In this document: positions 21,124 through 31,912 of the stretch, in pieces
Layout of the letters: every line of letters starts with the position of its first letter
How positions within the stretch are numbered: position 1 is the stretch's first letter
Position numbers and translations under genes: made by a program
The notes under the pieces: model-generated
Databases searched by the model: none
What the model was told of the DNA's origin: nothing
The model's input: the letters and a program-made list of their open reading frames with translations, nothing else
Assembly (NCBI GenBank): GCA_014218235.1
Contig: CM024766.1
Location: 66,329,207 to 66,393,206 of the forward strand
DNA length: 64,000 nt
Source of the DNA: Colocasia esculenta
Taxonomy: Eukaryota > Streptophyta > Magnoliopsida > Alismatales > Araceae
Direction: 5' to 3'

Positions 21124-22440
21124 GTTCTGGCCTTGAGGAGGTGGCTGCCTGTTGTTATTCCAGGGTTGCTGGGGTTGCTGAGTGTAAGGGGACCTACCTA
21201 CTGGGCCTTGGGGATTACTCACTGCACTTAGTTGCTCGTTGGTTTGGATCCGTTCGGTAACTGGGCCCTAAGGCTTTTTAGTGTAACGAGATTTAGGGGT
21301 CTCAAACATGGAGTGGATAGGCGAGTCCTTGAGTTGGGTCTGGATGAAACGGGCTTGGCTATACAGTTGGTGCATAGTAGTGATGTCGTTCATGGCTAAG
21401 ATGGCTCGGTAGGTTGGGGTGGCATTAGAGATTAGCAACTTGACCTTCTCCTCCTCTGGCATGGGGCAACGGACCTTGGCAGTCAGTGAGCACCACCGGT
21501 CAGCATAGGCTGAGAACTACTCATCAGATTTCATCTTTTCGGCCACCAGATCAACAAAGGAATATTCTGGTCCAACCCGATCTTGAAACTGCAGTAGGAA
21601 CCTTTCTTGGACAATTTGGAAGTCTTCGGCCTCCTCAGGGGGTAAAGAATAAAATCATTCGAGGGCCGGACCAACTAGGGATTTTCTGAACAAGTAGACC
21701 ATGAGGTGACGGTCATACTTGTGCGGTGCAGACTCATGCACAAAATCCTTCAAGTGAACATAAGGGTCCCCTACCCCAGAGTACCGCCGATAAACAGGGA
21801 GCTCTGACTGGGGTGGAACCCGGAGATACTGGAATGGTGGGAGAGAGATGTCAGCTACCTTCCGAGGGTCTATCCGCCTTCTGAGGTCATGGAGCTCCTT
21901 CTTCATGGTTTCCCACTGCGCAAGGAAGTCGGAGGGGGTTTGGACATGGTGTGTAGGAACAAGGGAGTGGGGCTGCCCGAAGGAATGTGATCTCTCACGG
22001 GGCAGGGAAGCAGGTTCGGCTGTATAGTATGTTGAAGTTGGAGGGGATCTAGGCCGAACCTCTCGTGCTGGAAGGTAGCTCGGTTCTGAAAATTGGATGG
22101 CCCGAGGATGGAGGGGTGTAGGATCTGCCCCTGAGGAAGATATGTGTGGTGCTGAAGCAACATGGGCTGAGGAAATCGCAAGCTGGGCTGAATCCTGAGC
22201 AAGTGGAGACAGGGGTCGCTTGCCTTTGGCAGCGGCCAGGAATTCACAAACTTGGTCCGGAGTTAAATGCGGGAGAAGCTGACTGAACTGAGAGTGGGGG
22301 TCGTCTGCCCCTGGAGGAGAAGGGGGGCGGGACCGACTCCCAATGACGAGAGGGGGTTGGATGTGCCCCGAGAGAATGGCCGCAGAAGGTTGGGCCACAT
22401 CTTCGAGGAGCCCAATTAGGGGATTGACTCGATCTTCCTA
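21124..22440 (-). pseudogene. gag of A2 (Tat-type), with premature stops, truncated by F
   Basis: Structural Gag polyprotein that would form the particle shell. The N-terminal part is Pro/Ser-rich. The core has DISLPPFQYL, GDPYVHLKDF and HLMVYLFRKSLVGPALE, typical of Retrotrans_gag; the C-terminal tail is Gln/Pro-rich and stops at the F junction. In-frame stops: TGA at 21655-21657 at a tryptophan position, TAG at 21517-21519 and TAG at 21268-21270 at glutamine positions, and a TAG near the N-terminus. The start codon is uncertain. It follows the A2 5' LTR and leader, as expected. Confidence 0.85.
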
Positions 22441-23579
22441 GACAATGACGCATGCACCTCCCTTACAATTAGGGGGTGATACCAAGACACAGACAACACC
22501 TAGACTCTAGCACAACAAGAAGGACTGAGAGGAGAAGGGATGAACCAAAGCACTCAAGTTGTCATGATTAACGTCCGGATTTTAAAATTTGCACTTGACT
22601 TTTAAATGAATTGATTAATGGGATATCACTCAGCCAAGTGGGACCCTGATAGGTGTGGACTCGAGTCCTCCAGTGTGACTAGGGATGGGATGCACTCACA
22701 AGCGAGTGGTGGCTCAAACTATGGGTGCGACGGGTACAACCAGCCTAGTGAATCGCAACGTGTGTACGATCACGAGGACTTACAGAGGTCCTTGAGAAGG
22801 CGGCCCGAGTCAACCTACGAGTGCTTGCAGGTGAGAGGGCTCACTCAACCAAGGGGGAGAACCTAAACAATGCGATTAATAGTGTATGCACGTGCCTAAG
22901 TGCCCAAAAATGTATGAAAAGTAGCTAATGACCAAACAGGATGACCAAAAAGGTCTCGGGCCGAGTCGCGGCAGCAGGGTACACCGCGACCTTATCGCAA
23001 CAGGGCGGCCTGCCGCGATATGAATAGAACCCCGAGAGCAACAATCAGTCACAAGTGCAAAGTAAATAAACTAACCTAGCATATGATATAAGCATATAAT
23101 CACCAGATTAATCTTGCAGAGATCATGAATCACCCCAGAAACCGATACATGGATGAAAGCAATAACAAACAAAGTGTACCTGTAGACGCGACGCTCATCC
23201 ACGGCGCGACATTGTCACGTCCTCCCAAAACGCCGCGACAGAGCCCGAAAACTTACAAGGGAAAGAAAAGGGAAACTCGAACCCTAGCAGGACTCTAGCA
23301 TTCACAAACACAAAAATACATGGCAGAGAAGCATAGAACAGGCATACATGAACTCATAGAAGTAGGATAAGGTAGATAGAAGAAGGAATATACTGACCCA
23401 TTATCGCGTCCTCTTCGGACAACGCGATCGTATCGCGTCCCCGCGATACGCTGCGACACTAACAGAGAGCCAAAAACACAGAAAAACAAAACAATAAAAT
23501 ACTAACAGGGCACTAAGAAGATAACTAAGGAAGGAAACATGGCAAGCAAGCAAACTCAATCCACGAGGGTAGCACTGAA
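22441..23579 (-). other. 5' leader of A2 with three palindrome arrays
   Basis: Noncoding leader between primer site and gag. Arrays lie at 22965-23019 (starts 22965, 22983, 22994, 23012), 23185-23239 (23185, 23203, 23214, 23232) and 23403-23457 (23403, 23421, 23432, 23450). All three show exactly 18/11/18 spacing. These arrays would be present in the genomic RNA of the element. Confidence 0.85.
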
Positions 23580-23598
23580 GGTCCCACCGTGATCGCCA
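23580..23598 (-). promoter_or_regulatory. Primer-binding site of A2 (not tRNA-Met)
   Basis: The minus strand reads TGGCGATCACGGTGGGACC, five bases after the 5' LTR end. Tat elements commonly use primers other than initiator Met. I cannot name the tRNA without a search. Confidence 0.6.
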
Positions 23599-23603
23599 AA
23601 AGG

Positions 23604-25028
23604 TGTAATCACGAGGATTGTGCGCCCCCCCCCCCCCCCAATACACAAGCAAGTATTAAATCTAATAGTATGAAAAGAGGAATGTGATCGCCACCTAGAT
23701 AGTTGCCTAATGAAAGAAATGATGTAGGCTAACTATGCTAGGAAAAGGAAAGAGAACGAGGGTGGACCTAGTATAGCGGCGGCCGTACCTGCCGCGACAA
23801 TACTGATAAGGCGTCGCCCTTGGAGGACGTGTCTCCTTGTCGCGTCGTCCTCCTCCATCGCGTTCTCTTCTGTGCGGGAGATGATGGATGGGACCTTCTT
23901 CCCATCCTCCAGCCGGCTAGAGGACAAGAGCTCCTCGTGGAATATTGCTTGGGTGCCTGCCAAAACAAAGAGAAAACAATAAAAACCCTATTAGAACAAG
24001 TTAAGTGTTGTATCCCTTCAAAAATGAAAAGAAAAGAGGAAGCATGGTGGGAACGAACCTGGGGGTGGTTTTTAAACCCCTAGGGTGTATGAAAAACATG
24101 GGAATGGGAAGGGATGCAATCTATCTAGAAAGGAAATAAAATGCATGAAAAAAAGAGAGGAAAAGGGAGGGAGGAAAGAAAGATCTCCATGAGGGCGACT
24201 CCCTAGCGTGTGATGACGTCCAAAGCTTATGCAAAGGCTTTAGGAAGAAGTGGGGGTCGTCCTCCTCACGTTCCACGCTCCATGGGTGTGAAATAAGCAA
24301 GCTTTTGAGGTGGGAATGTGAGGAAAATGAGAGGAAATGGGAGAGCTGCGAGGCTAAGTTCAGATCAGAGGAGATTTTGGCAGCCCTTCGGGGTAGAAAA
24401 TGGGGCTACCTCGTCCATGAAGAGAGGGCCTTGCTTATATAGACTTTTGAGAGATATTATCCCCTTAAAATGATTAATAATTCAAATAAGAGATAAATCC
24501 CATTAAAATTCATGTGGGAGAGTCCTATAGGCCTTCTAAAGAGTCCCCTAGCCCCAAACCTCGCCCAAGGGGTTGGGATATTATTTGGAGATAGGGATAA
24601 AGCCATAGGAGGGAAAATAGGAGGTAGTTGCGGAGGCCTGCATGCGCGATTGCAGTCGCGTCGTATCGTAGGGACGCGACCTGCTAACGCGACGGTCCTA
24701 GGTGTCATGACAGTATGCCCATGTGCATGAATATGCATGAGCTGTCGCGGCGGCCTCTGACGTCGCGACACAGTAACGTGACTCTACGATATGCCGCGTC
24801 AAGAAAATTAATTATTTGCGAATTATCAGCCAATCATATGAAAGGATAAGAGTTATTTAGGCCTAAGGACTCTCTCCAAGTGACAATGGGCGGGATTTCA
24901 TGGAAATTTGAGTTGTTAATGGGCTCAAAACAAGGCTAATGATGGGCTCAAGGTGAGTGACCAACTAGGGGCTCACTAGGATAGCAAGAAATATAGTTCA
25001 ACTTATAAGTCAGAATCGGGTGTCTACA
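23604..25028 (-). repeat. 5' LTR of A2 (1425 bp)
   Basis: Minus-strand LTR beginning TGTAGACACCC (25028) and ending GATTACA (23604). The TATA box is at 24432-24442 (minus). A palindrome array at 24644-24797 lies 200-350 bp upstream of it (for example starts 24644, 24655, 24673). A C run of about 15 is at 23626-23640. It differs from the 3' LTR by scattered, mostly C-to-T type changes. Confidence 0.9.
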
Positions 25029-25033
25029 CCTCG

Positions 25034-25772
25034 CTCTGACAAGACGTGAGGGTCAGGACTTGGGTCGAGGGTAAGACGTCGGTGGGCGCACCTGACCTTT
25101 GACTAGTGGTAGTGCTTCCCGTAGCTAGTGTTCCTTGTCCAGGCGGAGTCCCCTCTGTCTGTGTTTGCTAGCCTTGTGGTGGTCACGACGAGTAGTCGTA
25201 CGGAGTTTCCGACCATGTTGTGTTCCCGTACCACGCTAATTGTAGCTTCGCTTCCGCAATTCCGTTTGTAGGTAGAAGATATAAATTACTGTTATTTATT
25301 TATCATATATATTCTTCTACCAATTAGAGCCAGTAGGAGATTGGTAGTCCCTACTGAGCTTCTGTTGTGAAGCTCATCCCTTTCTTTCCCAGGTGAGACT
25401 TCTCAGCAGTGGTAGGGCGTGCGCCGGGCGGACGAGACGAGCGGTAGTGGAGGTCCCCGTAGCTCGCAGTGGTTACCCTTTTTTAGTGTACGTCACCCTC
25501 GGGGTATGCCCCTAAGGGATCTGTTTTTCCCCTGCATCTTACTTGTACTAGCGTGCGTGCGTTGGGACTGTACTTAGAGCGGTACACAATGGTCCCGCTC
25601 TCTTTTATGCTTCCGCTTATACACTTCTAGTTTAGCAGTTGACGTTTACTTCCGCTACATATCCTGTCAGATATATATGTTATAGCCCTTCTTGGTCTCC
25701 GGATCCGTGGACGGCAACCACGAAAATCGGGTCCTCGGCGTGGGCCGAGGGTCGGGTTCTCGGGTCGTTACA
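25034..25772 (+). mobile_element. Solo LTR E, right part
   Basis: Continuation of the LTR started at 10826, resuming after the A2 target duplication. Ends CGGGTCGTTACA, then the duplicated GGTGG. No coding region. Confidence 0.8.
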
Positions 25773-26329
25773 GGTGGCTTCAAAGGTCTTGAAGAGGAAA
25801 GTGTGGGTGGCTAGTTCAACTAGAGCCCCCATAGCCGCCCAATCTTGGTGAATTTCGTGGTAGTGCTTGGCGTGGATGGCTGGATTCTGAATACCCCACT
25901 TGGAGAGGATGGCTTTCATGTCGAGGCTTATAAAAGAGGCCAATTTTTGAAGCCATGGTAATCTCATGTACCTTCTAGTGCCTGGGAAAAGTGGGTAGTC
26001 CTATAGGTGGAATGTGGTGTATGCATGGTTGGGTAGGATAGGTGATTTGGTCATTGTCGCATGGAGTGAGTAGAATATATGTCATATGGTCATTGGAGTA
26101 TCATATGAGAAGTAGTGGTTTGGCCATTAGATTGGAAGAAGAAAAAAAAAAGAAATTAGAACAAGAACAAGAATAAAAACAACAAAAATTCAATGCAATA
26201 ATCAAATTCACTTACCAATTTAGCTTGAATCAGCCTGAAGATGTGTCCTCCTACCTGGTGCAATCTCAAAAAATCTCTAGTTCTTTGTTCTTGGAGGGGG
26301 GAGCATAGCCATGGTCCATGGCTCTTCAC
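25773..26329 (-). pseudogene. D accessory gene 2, N-terminal part; start codon ATG changed to GTG
   Basis: Exon 1 is 26329-26216 (donor GTAAGT) and exon 2 starts at 26000 (acceptor CCTATAG) and runs to 25773, where it is cut in the THTFLFKTFEAT segment by the E insertion. At the place of the A1/A2 start codon (ATGAAG) D reads GTGAAG. Residues align with the other copies (FPGTRR..RLPWL, HAKHYHEIH). The rest of the gene lies at 9882-10825. Confidence 0.7.
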
Positions 26330-26938
26330 CTCAATCTCCTCCTTTCTTCTTCTCCCTTGGGCAATGCTTGATTTTTGATATTTGGAGAGTGCCAAATGCT
26401 TGGAGAGAGCAAGAAGAGGGGTATTTTATAGCCCTATGGTCGTGCAAGTCCGGAGGCCAAGTCCCAAACTATGAAACATGCAAGTAGATTTGGCCTCAGG
26501 TGGAACTTGGAGCATTGTTGAAATTCGCGATGTACACATACGTCGCGATTCAAGCGTCCCACTCTGACTCCAATTTCGATTGCTAAAGGTGATATGTGAC
26601 TGACAAAGTCGTCCCGATTCAGGTAAGTATATGTGACTAGTCAACATGTCGTGATTTACAAGCATTCTTATTTCAATTATGTGCTTTATATCTATACTCT
26701 GCTTGTCATTGCTGATCAGTCTTTAAGCGCAGGTCTGGATTCATGTCTCTCGCCGTAAGTTTCACACCTATTCTTTCGGCACCATATGGTATCATCCTTT
26801 TGAATTATATTATATTTTATACCCTTAGAGCATATCAAGGACTTTGAGGCTCTGATGAATCTGAAGTTTGAGTTTCCCTCCACCATCAAAAATAGTGATA
26901 ATTTCGTATAATTCTTAGACTTGAGGATAGGCCATTAC
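26330..26938 (-). promoter_or_regulatory. D accessory-gene upstream region: TATA box and site pairs
   Basis: A TATA-like CTATAAAATAC lies at 26421-26431 (minus), about 100 bp before the start codon. Site pairs at 26524/26542, 26593/26611 and 26630/26648 each have starts exactly 18 bp apart, 95-225 bp upstream of the TATA box. The remainder is D noncoding sequence homologous to 7380-7560, cut at 26938 by B. Confidence 0.72.
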
Positions 26939-29630
26939 TGTAACACCCCAGAATTTTTATTTGTAGAAAAACTTGAATAATAAAGTTATTAGACTTAAAC
27001 ATTTATCTTAAATTGAAATAATTGATATTTGGGTATGATTAGTATTAACTAACGTTAACACAGTGTCGTACTCGAACGTGCGCGCTTCCACAAGGCGACA
27101 CTGAAAAACAGTAACAAAAATGAAATCTGAGAACACCATAATTTCCATAAAAATATGGAGATCTCAGAAATGTAAATATCTGAATTTTTTGACGTGCGGA
27201 TTTCGAGATTAAGTCGACGCGACCATTTTTTGGGTGATTTTTCACCTACTGTAAAATAAATTCTAAAAATTGAATACAAATCATCATAATTTGTAAAACC
27301 ATCATATTAGGTTATGGTTAAAATTTCAATACAAACTGATGTTGTTTAGACATGTTTACATTAAGTCTAATGGATCAGTTGATTTATGGAGCAATTACGG
27401 TAACCATTTTCTGGAATTTTACGGGAGCTTACGTGTGAGGCTTAGAAGAGGCCAACACACATTAGGATAAGGATAAGCCAAGGGGTTGGGCCATCATTAA
27501 GGTTACCTGTATGTAACCAAGAGAGTGTTTGCATGGGCAACGTGTTAAGATAAAAACCCAATGGTTTTTACCATGACACGTTGGCAGCTAACGTGCCATG
27601 CGCATGGAGCAGTCACTGGGTTATAAATACTTCCCCCCCAAGCTTCGAAACCATGTTTTCCACCCTTTCCTACTGTTATGCTGCTGCCATTTCTCTGGAT
27701 AACATCTTGCTTGGGGAGGTGTTCCTGGTTGCAAGCACTGGGAAGAGGTTGCTGCTGTTTGAACTGTTGGTTCTTCTTACATCTTGTCCTGCTCGAACTC
27801 TTGTTAGAGCTGTTGCTGAGAAGTGGTTGTGGAGCCATCTTGGAGGTTGTTGCTGCTACAACAACAAGCTCCACTTGTTTATTTCTTCACTTGTGGTCCT
27901 TCTTCATTCTCCTCAACTAGGTAGGATTCATCTTTCTATGGTTCAATTCGATTTTTCATATGTCACAAGAAATTCGTAATGAACGAATAAGTGACTATAC
28001 TTGTGATCCTCTGTTTTTCCCTTTCCAGTCATGATAGAAACACTCTTGTTGGGAGAGGAACAACCTCGTTCCATTTTAGAAATTAACTCATATTTCCTTC
28101 TTCCACCTTTGATCTTTGAACATGTTATAAAGTTGTAGAAGTCTCAACTATCTTTGTAGGATAATATGAAGACTTCGGTTTAGATGGTTGATACTTCAAG
28201 TTTTGATTTAGATCCATAAAACATTTTGTGGTTTAGTTTCTATCATGTAGGAACCATCCATCCAACCATTGCTATCAAGGTTCTACTTCTAGTACTAAAC
28301 TATGTTTAGTTTCAAGCAAGTCAAGCTTGAATTGTAAACTTCTTGTTTCATCTAGTTTGTTCGGTTTATAAACCACTATGAGAACTATAATTAAACTCTT
28401 CTATTTGATATAAAACATGTCTTGGTTCATAGATTCAAGAATTAGGGTGTTTAGGATAGATTTGAAGTCATTCTTGGAAGATCTGCAGCTACCTGTCGAC
28501 AGCCAGCCCAAAGCTGTCGACAGGCGCATGCCTTCCAGAACTCCAGGTTTCTGGACTGTGTGGATCTGTCGACAGGTCCCTTGTTGCTTTCGACAGGAAC
28601 ACACAGAGCCAGAAAACCTGAGCTCTGTCTGCTGCTTGCTGTCGACAGCCCCTTCCTGGCTGTCAACAGGTACCATGTTGATTTGGATTTTTGCACTCTT
28701 TCATGTCCGAATCCATGCTAAAACTTCATCCTAAAATCCAAGAAAGTTACCCTCTCAATTACCTTGATATTTACTGTCATACTACTTCTAAGTTCACCCA
28801 CTTTGTGAACCTTAACTTCCCTTGAATTATTCTTAAAGTTGTTAATTACGAATAGCACTCCGATTGAGTCTATTCTTCGGTATTCGGTAATCGGGTCTAT
28901 AAAATCTGAACACCTGAGAGTTCATATGCTTGAACACCTTATGAGATGTGAATAAATGTAGATGACATTATTGGGTCTTTGTACCCCCTGTGATTTTTTA
29001 TGCCTGTGCAAATAGGGCTGGTCCAGTCCTGGGAGGAGCACCCGAATTCATTTTCGGACCACGTGGAATGATAAGGATGTCTGGATGTCTGGCATTGCAT
29101 CAACCACTTTCTGAATATGGTCATCATAATTCCAGTACTATGTAGATGATATGTGAATCAATTATTGAGCTATATATTTGAGCATGATCTGAGTTTTACT
29201 GTCATTGCATCAAGTTTACTATCTAGAAATCTGGTGTGTCTCTTTGATATTCTATCCCGACCTTGTCTTGGTTATCTTGTGTACATTCCTGAACTATGAA
29301 TTGAACTATGGAATTTGAATTCTACTGGGCTAGTTAGCTCACTATTTCCTACCATTTTCAGGTGATACAGCTGGGGATGATGCTTAACGGTTTGAGTGCT
29401 GAGTGATCTGACCGTGACAAGCAAAGCCAACTAGTTTCTACCTTTGTTTAGTAGTGTGAAATGAGATGTATAAATTAAGTTGTTTTGATCTACTCCTCTC
29501 TTAGTTATTATGAGGAGTATCTGTGTAACAAAACTTCCGCTTATGACGTTATGAATGGATAATTAATTATTACCTTTCATGCCTATTTTTCTGTCACTTC
29601 CGATAAATAGCCTTTTATTAGGACGTGACA
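26939..29630 (+). repeat. 5' LTR of B (2692 bp)
   Basis: Starts TGTAACACCCC, ends GGACGTGACA. TATA-like TTATAAATAC at about 27621-27630. Contains the CTGTCGACAG array at 28493-28669. Open frames within it (for example 27581-27979) have no domain and lie in noncoding LTR. Confidence 0.93.
28493..28669. repeat. CTGTCGACAG palindrome array in B LTR: three pairs, 21-bp and 73-bp spacing
   Basis: Sites start at 28493/28514, 28566/28587 and 28639/28660. Pair spacing is 21 bp each time and pair-to-pair is 73 bp each time. The three 11-bp spacers are unrelated. Four sites are perfect and two have one mismatch. The array is repeated in the 3' LTR from 40752. Confidence 0.95.
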
Positions 29631-29638
29631 GATAAAGT

Positions 29639-29650
29639 TGGTATCAGAGC
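29639..29650 (+). promoter_or_regulatory. Primer-binding site of B
   Basis: TGGTATCAGAGC, complementary to the 3' end of initiator tRNA-Met, eight bases after the LTR. Confidence 0.92.
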
Positions 29651-29757
29651 ATTAGTTCGATAAACCTAGGGAAACAAGTGAGTTGGGGTAGAAACATGGG
29701 ATTAGTTAGCATGATTTTTGTAATCATGTAAATGCTTAACCTGTTAATTATTTCAGA

Positions 29758-30033
29758 ATGGACATGAATGCCCAAGAAAGGTTGGTTGCTGCCATGGAAA
29801 TGTTACGTCAGGATATAGAATTATATGCTCAAGCACAGCGAGAAGCCCACCTGGAAATTAAGGAAGAGGTGCTCAACTTGACTGCAGGTGCTTTCATGGC
29901 AGGCAATCCATGTGCTTCCTTAGAAATTATGAGCCAAGTTATGATCAATCTGGATAACTTAAAGTTGGGACAGGATCTGTTGTTCCACCAAGTTGAAGGT
30001 CATTGGGAGGCATTGACTAATGCTGCTAGATAG
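29758..30033 (+). CDS. Small ORF upstream of gag in B (91 aa), unknown
   Basis: Opens with ATG just after a TTATTTCAG string that looks like a splice acceptor. Predicted product is helical and charged with no cysteine knuckle or known domain. It ends at TAG 390 bp before the gag ATG. It may be a leader ORF or an exon of a spliced leader, or chance. Not recognised. Confidence 0.3.
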   Translation: MDMNAQERLVAAMEMLRQDIELYAQAQREAHLEIKEEVLNLTAGAFMAGNPCASLEIMSQVMINLDNLKLGQDLLFHQVEGHWEALTNAAR

Positions 30034-30422
30034 CTGTACCATGGGGCCGGAGTAGAGCAGCAAGTACCGCCAATGGAAACTGTTATAGATCTGACCCGAA
30101 ACTAGAAGAAGACTTAGACTACTCATCTTTTTGTATACCTCTCTTTTTGTGTAAACACCGATTGTATATGTGTAACTCTCATATGTATGTGGAGTGAGAG
30201 GTTAATGGAGGTTGGAGTTTTGTATATATGGTAAACTTGGTAGGAGAAGGCTGTGATATTTTGTGGATACATGGGAATGTATTACAATGTAAATATCTGA
30301 CTTGATAATATAGATGGTGTGTTCTGTGAATTTGAATTGTGTATGTGATGAATGCAAGATTGGGATGCTTGTGAAATTAATGAATGTATTACTGAATGTT
30401 TTAGATTCCTTTTGACTTAATC
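30034..30422 (+). other. B leader between upstream ORF and gag
   Basis: AT-rich noncoding stretch; nothing recognised. Confidence 0.6.
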
Positions 30423-31319
30423 ATGGATGGTGGTGATGCTAATTGGAAGAAGATGGAGAGTTCTATGCATGATCTAACCCGAGTAATGAAGGTGGTAGCC
30501 AAAAATAATAGTCATAATGGAACAAGCTTGTACAAGGATTTCCAAAGCCTGGACCCTCTGAGATTCGCAGGAAGTACGGATCCGGATGAAGCTGAGAATT
30601 GGTTAAAAGACATTGAAAGGATATTCAGAATGATTAAGTGTACGGAAGAAGAAAAGGTTCGTCTTACTACATTCCAGTTGGATCGGGATGCCCGTGCTTG
30701 GTGGGAAACTGTGGAAGCTACCCTGGAAGATTTAAATCAAGTTAGTTGGGAAGAGTTTGTGGAACTGTTCAATGACCAATATTTCTCTGAGGTGGTTCAG
30801 GAGAAGAAAGAGAATGAATTTGCTGGGTTAAAGCAGCTAAGAATGTCGGTATCCGAGTATGAGGCTCAATTTGTCCGGTTGTCAAAATATGCTCCTCATC
30901 TTATATCCACGGAGAAGCTAAAGGCTAAGAGGTTTATGAATGGATTGCGTCCCCATTTGATTACGCAGCTAACTCCTCATCTGATTACTACCTATTCAGA
31001 AATGGTAAAGAGAGCCTTGGCATTAGAAGCTGCGAACGAAATTGTGGATAAGATTAGAGGGAAATCTGGAGAAGGGTCTTCCGATCGAAAAAGGAAGTAT
31101 GAGTCGGGGAATGTCCCGAAGGTTCAGCACGCTGCTAAGAAGGCAGGCAAAGCTCTGGTAGGGAGTAAGGATGTTTGTAAGCATTGCCATCGTATCGAGC
31201 ATAAGATTGAGAATTGTTGGCGTAAATTGGGTGCATGTTTCCGGTGTAGTAGCACTCAACACCGAATTCCGGACTGCCCGATGGCCAAGACAGCACCAAC
31301 AAATAAGAACCCCAAGTAA
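30423..31319 (+). CDS. gag of B (chromovirus), two zinc knuckles
   Basis: 298-residue Gag. A Retrotrans_gag core spans about residues 45-190 (FQSLDPLRFAGSTDPDEAE, RDARAWWETV, FVELFNDQYF, FAGLKQLRMSVSEYEAQF, KRFMNGLRP). Two CCHC boxes lie near the C-terminus (CKHCHRIEHKIENC and CFRCSSTQHRIPDC), both lacking the usual glycine before histidine. TAA follows. The protease continues in another frame from about 31320, so a one-base shift separates regions that are normally fused in this lineage. Confidence 0.92.
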   Translation: MDGGDANWKKMESSMHDLTRVMKVVAKNNSHNGTSLYKDFQSLDPLRFAGSTDPDEAENWLKDIERIFRMIKCTEEEKVRLTTFQLDRDARAWWETVEATLEDLNQVSWEEFVELFNDQYFSEVVQEKKENEFAGLKQLRMSVSEYEAQFVRLSKYAPHLISTEKLKAKRFMNGLRPHLITQLTPHLITTYSEMVKRALALEAANEIVDKIRGKSGEGSSDRKRKYESGNVPKVQHAAKKAGKALVGSKDVCKHCHRIEHKIENCWRKLGACFRCSSTQHRIPDCPMAKTAPTNKNPK

Positions 31320-31912
31320 AGCAAGGAAGACTACAAGCCATTCAGGATGTGGAACCTGAATCCCCGCAGGAAGGCGGATTGATTGAAGGTACTTTATTAG
31401 TAAACTCAAAACCTGCATTTATGTTGTTTGATTCTGGAGCTACGCACTCTTTCATTAGCTATGAGTTTGCTAAATTGTTGGATGTAAAGTCAGTTCCATT
31501 AACCACACAACTTGAGGTTGCAACTCCTTTAAGTGAAGGTAAAAAGCTTAAAGAATATTACCCTGCTAGCCAGATTATGGTCAAAGGACATGATTTACCC
31601 GGTGATCTGATATGTTTAGAAATGTGGGATTATGATGTAATCCTTGGGGTTGATTGGCTATCGAAATACCATGCAAATCTAGATTGCCAATTGAGACAAG
31701 TGACTTTCCTAGGAGAGGAAAATTATTCTATAACTTTTGATAAACCTCAAACCAAAAGAATACCAATAATTTCAGCAGTGAAAGCTTGTAAATTAGTGCA
31801 GAAAGGTTGTCAAGGGTATTTGGCTTCCGTGACCCTATTAAATCAGGGTATTGTGGGATTGGAAGATATTCTAGTAGTAAGAGAATTTCTTGATGTTTTC
31901 CTTGAAGAGCTA
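31320..31912 (+). pseudogene. Protease / start of RT region of B, cut by C
   Basis: Aspartic protease with the active-site motif LFDSGATHSFIS and downstream LGVDWLSKYHANLDC. The frame runs on to LDVFLEEL just before RT, where it is broken at 31913 by the C LTR. The codons after 31913 come from C. Confidence 0.9.

Larger units (their letters stand above)
12427..25028 (-). mobile_element. Element A2: Tat-lineage Ty3/gypsy on the minus strand, interrupted
   Basis: The 5' LTR is at 23604-25028 and the 3' LTR at 12427-13842, both minus strand. Flanks are CCTCA (12422-12426) and CCTCG (25029-25033), a target duplication with one CG-to-CA difference. Internal order on the minus strand is primer site, leader, gag, then fragment F in place of pol, then the accessory gene (antisense, so on plus) and the polypurine tract. 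PR, RT, integrase and the PMD gene are missing, lost when F arrived or later. Confidence 0.88.

Noticed and set aside
27581..27979. 132-codon open frame in the B LTR
   Set aside because: Lies in the LTR, no domain, absent from the retained 3' LTR part, overlaps an open frame on the other strand.
28417..28734. Open frames over the palindrome array in B LTR (and 40676-40993)
   Set aside because: Both strands are open because of the palindromes; no domain and inside the LTR.
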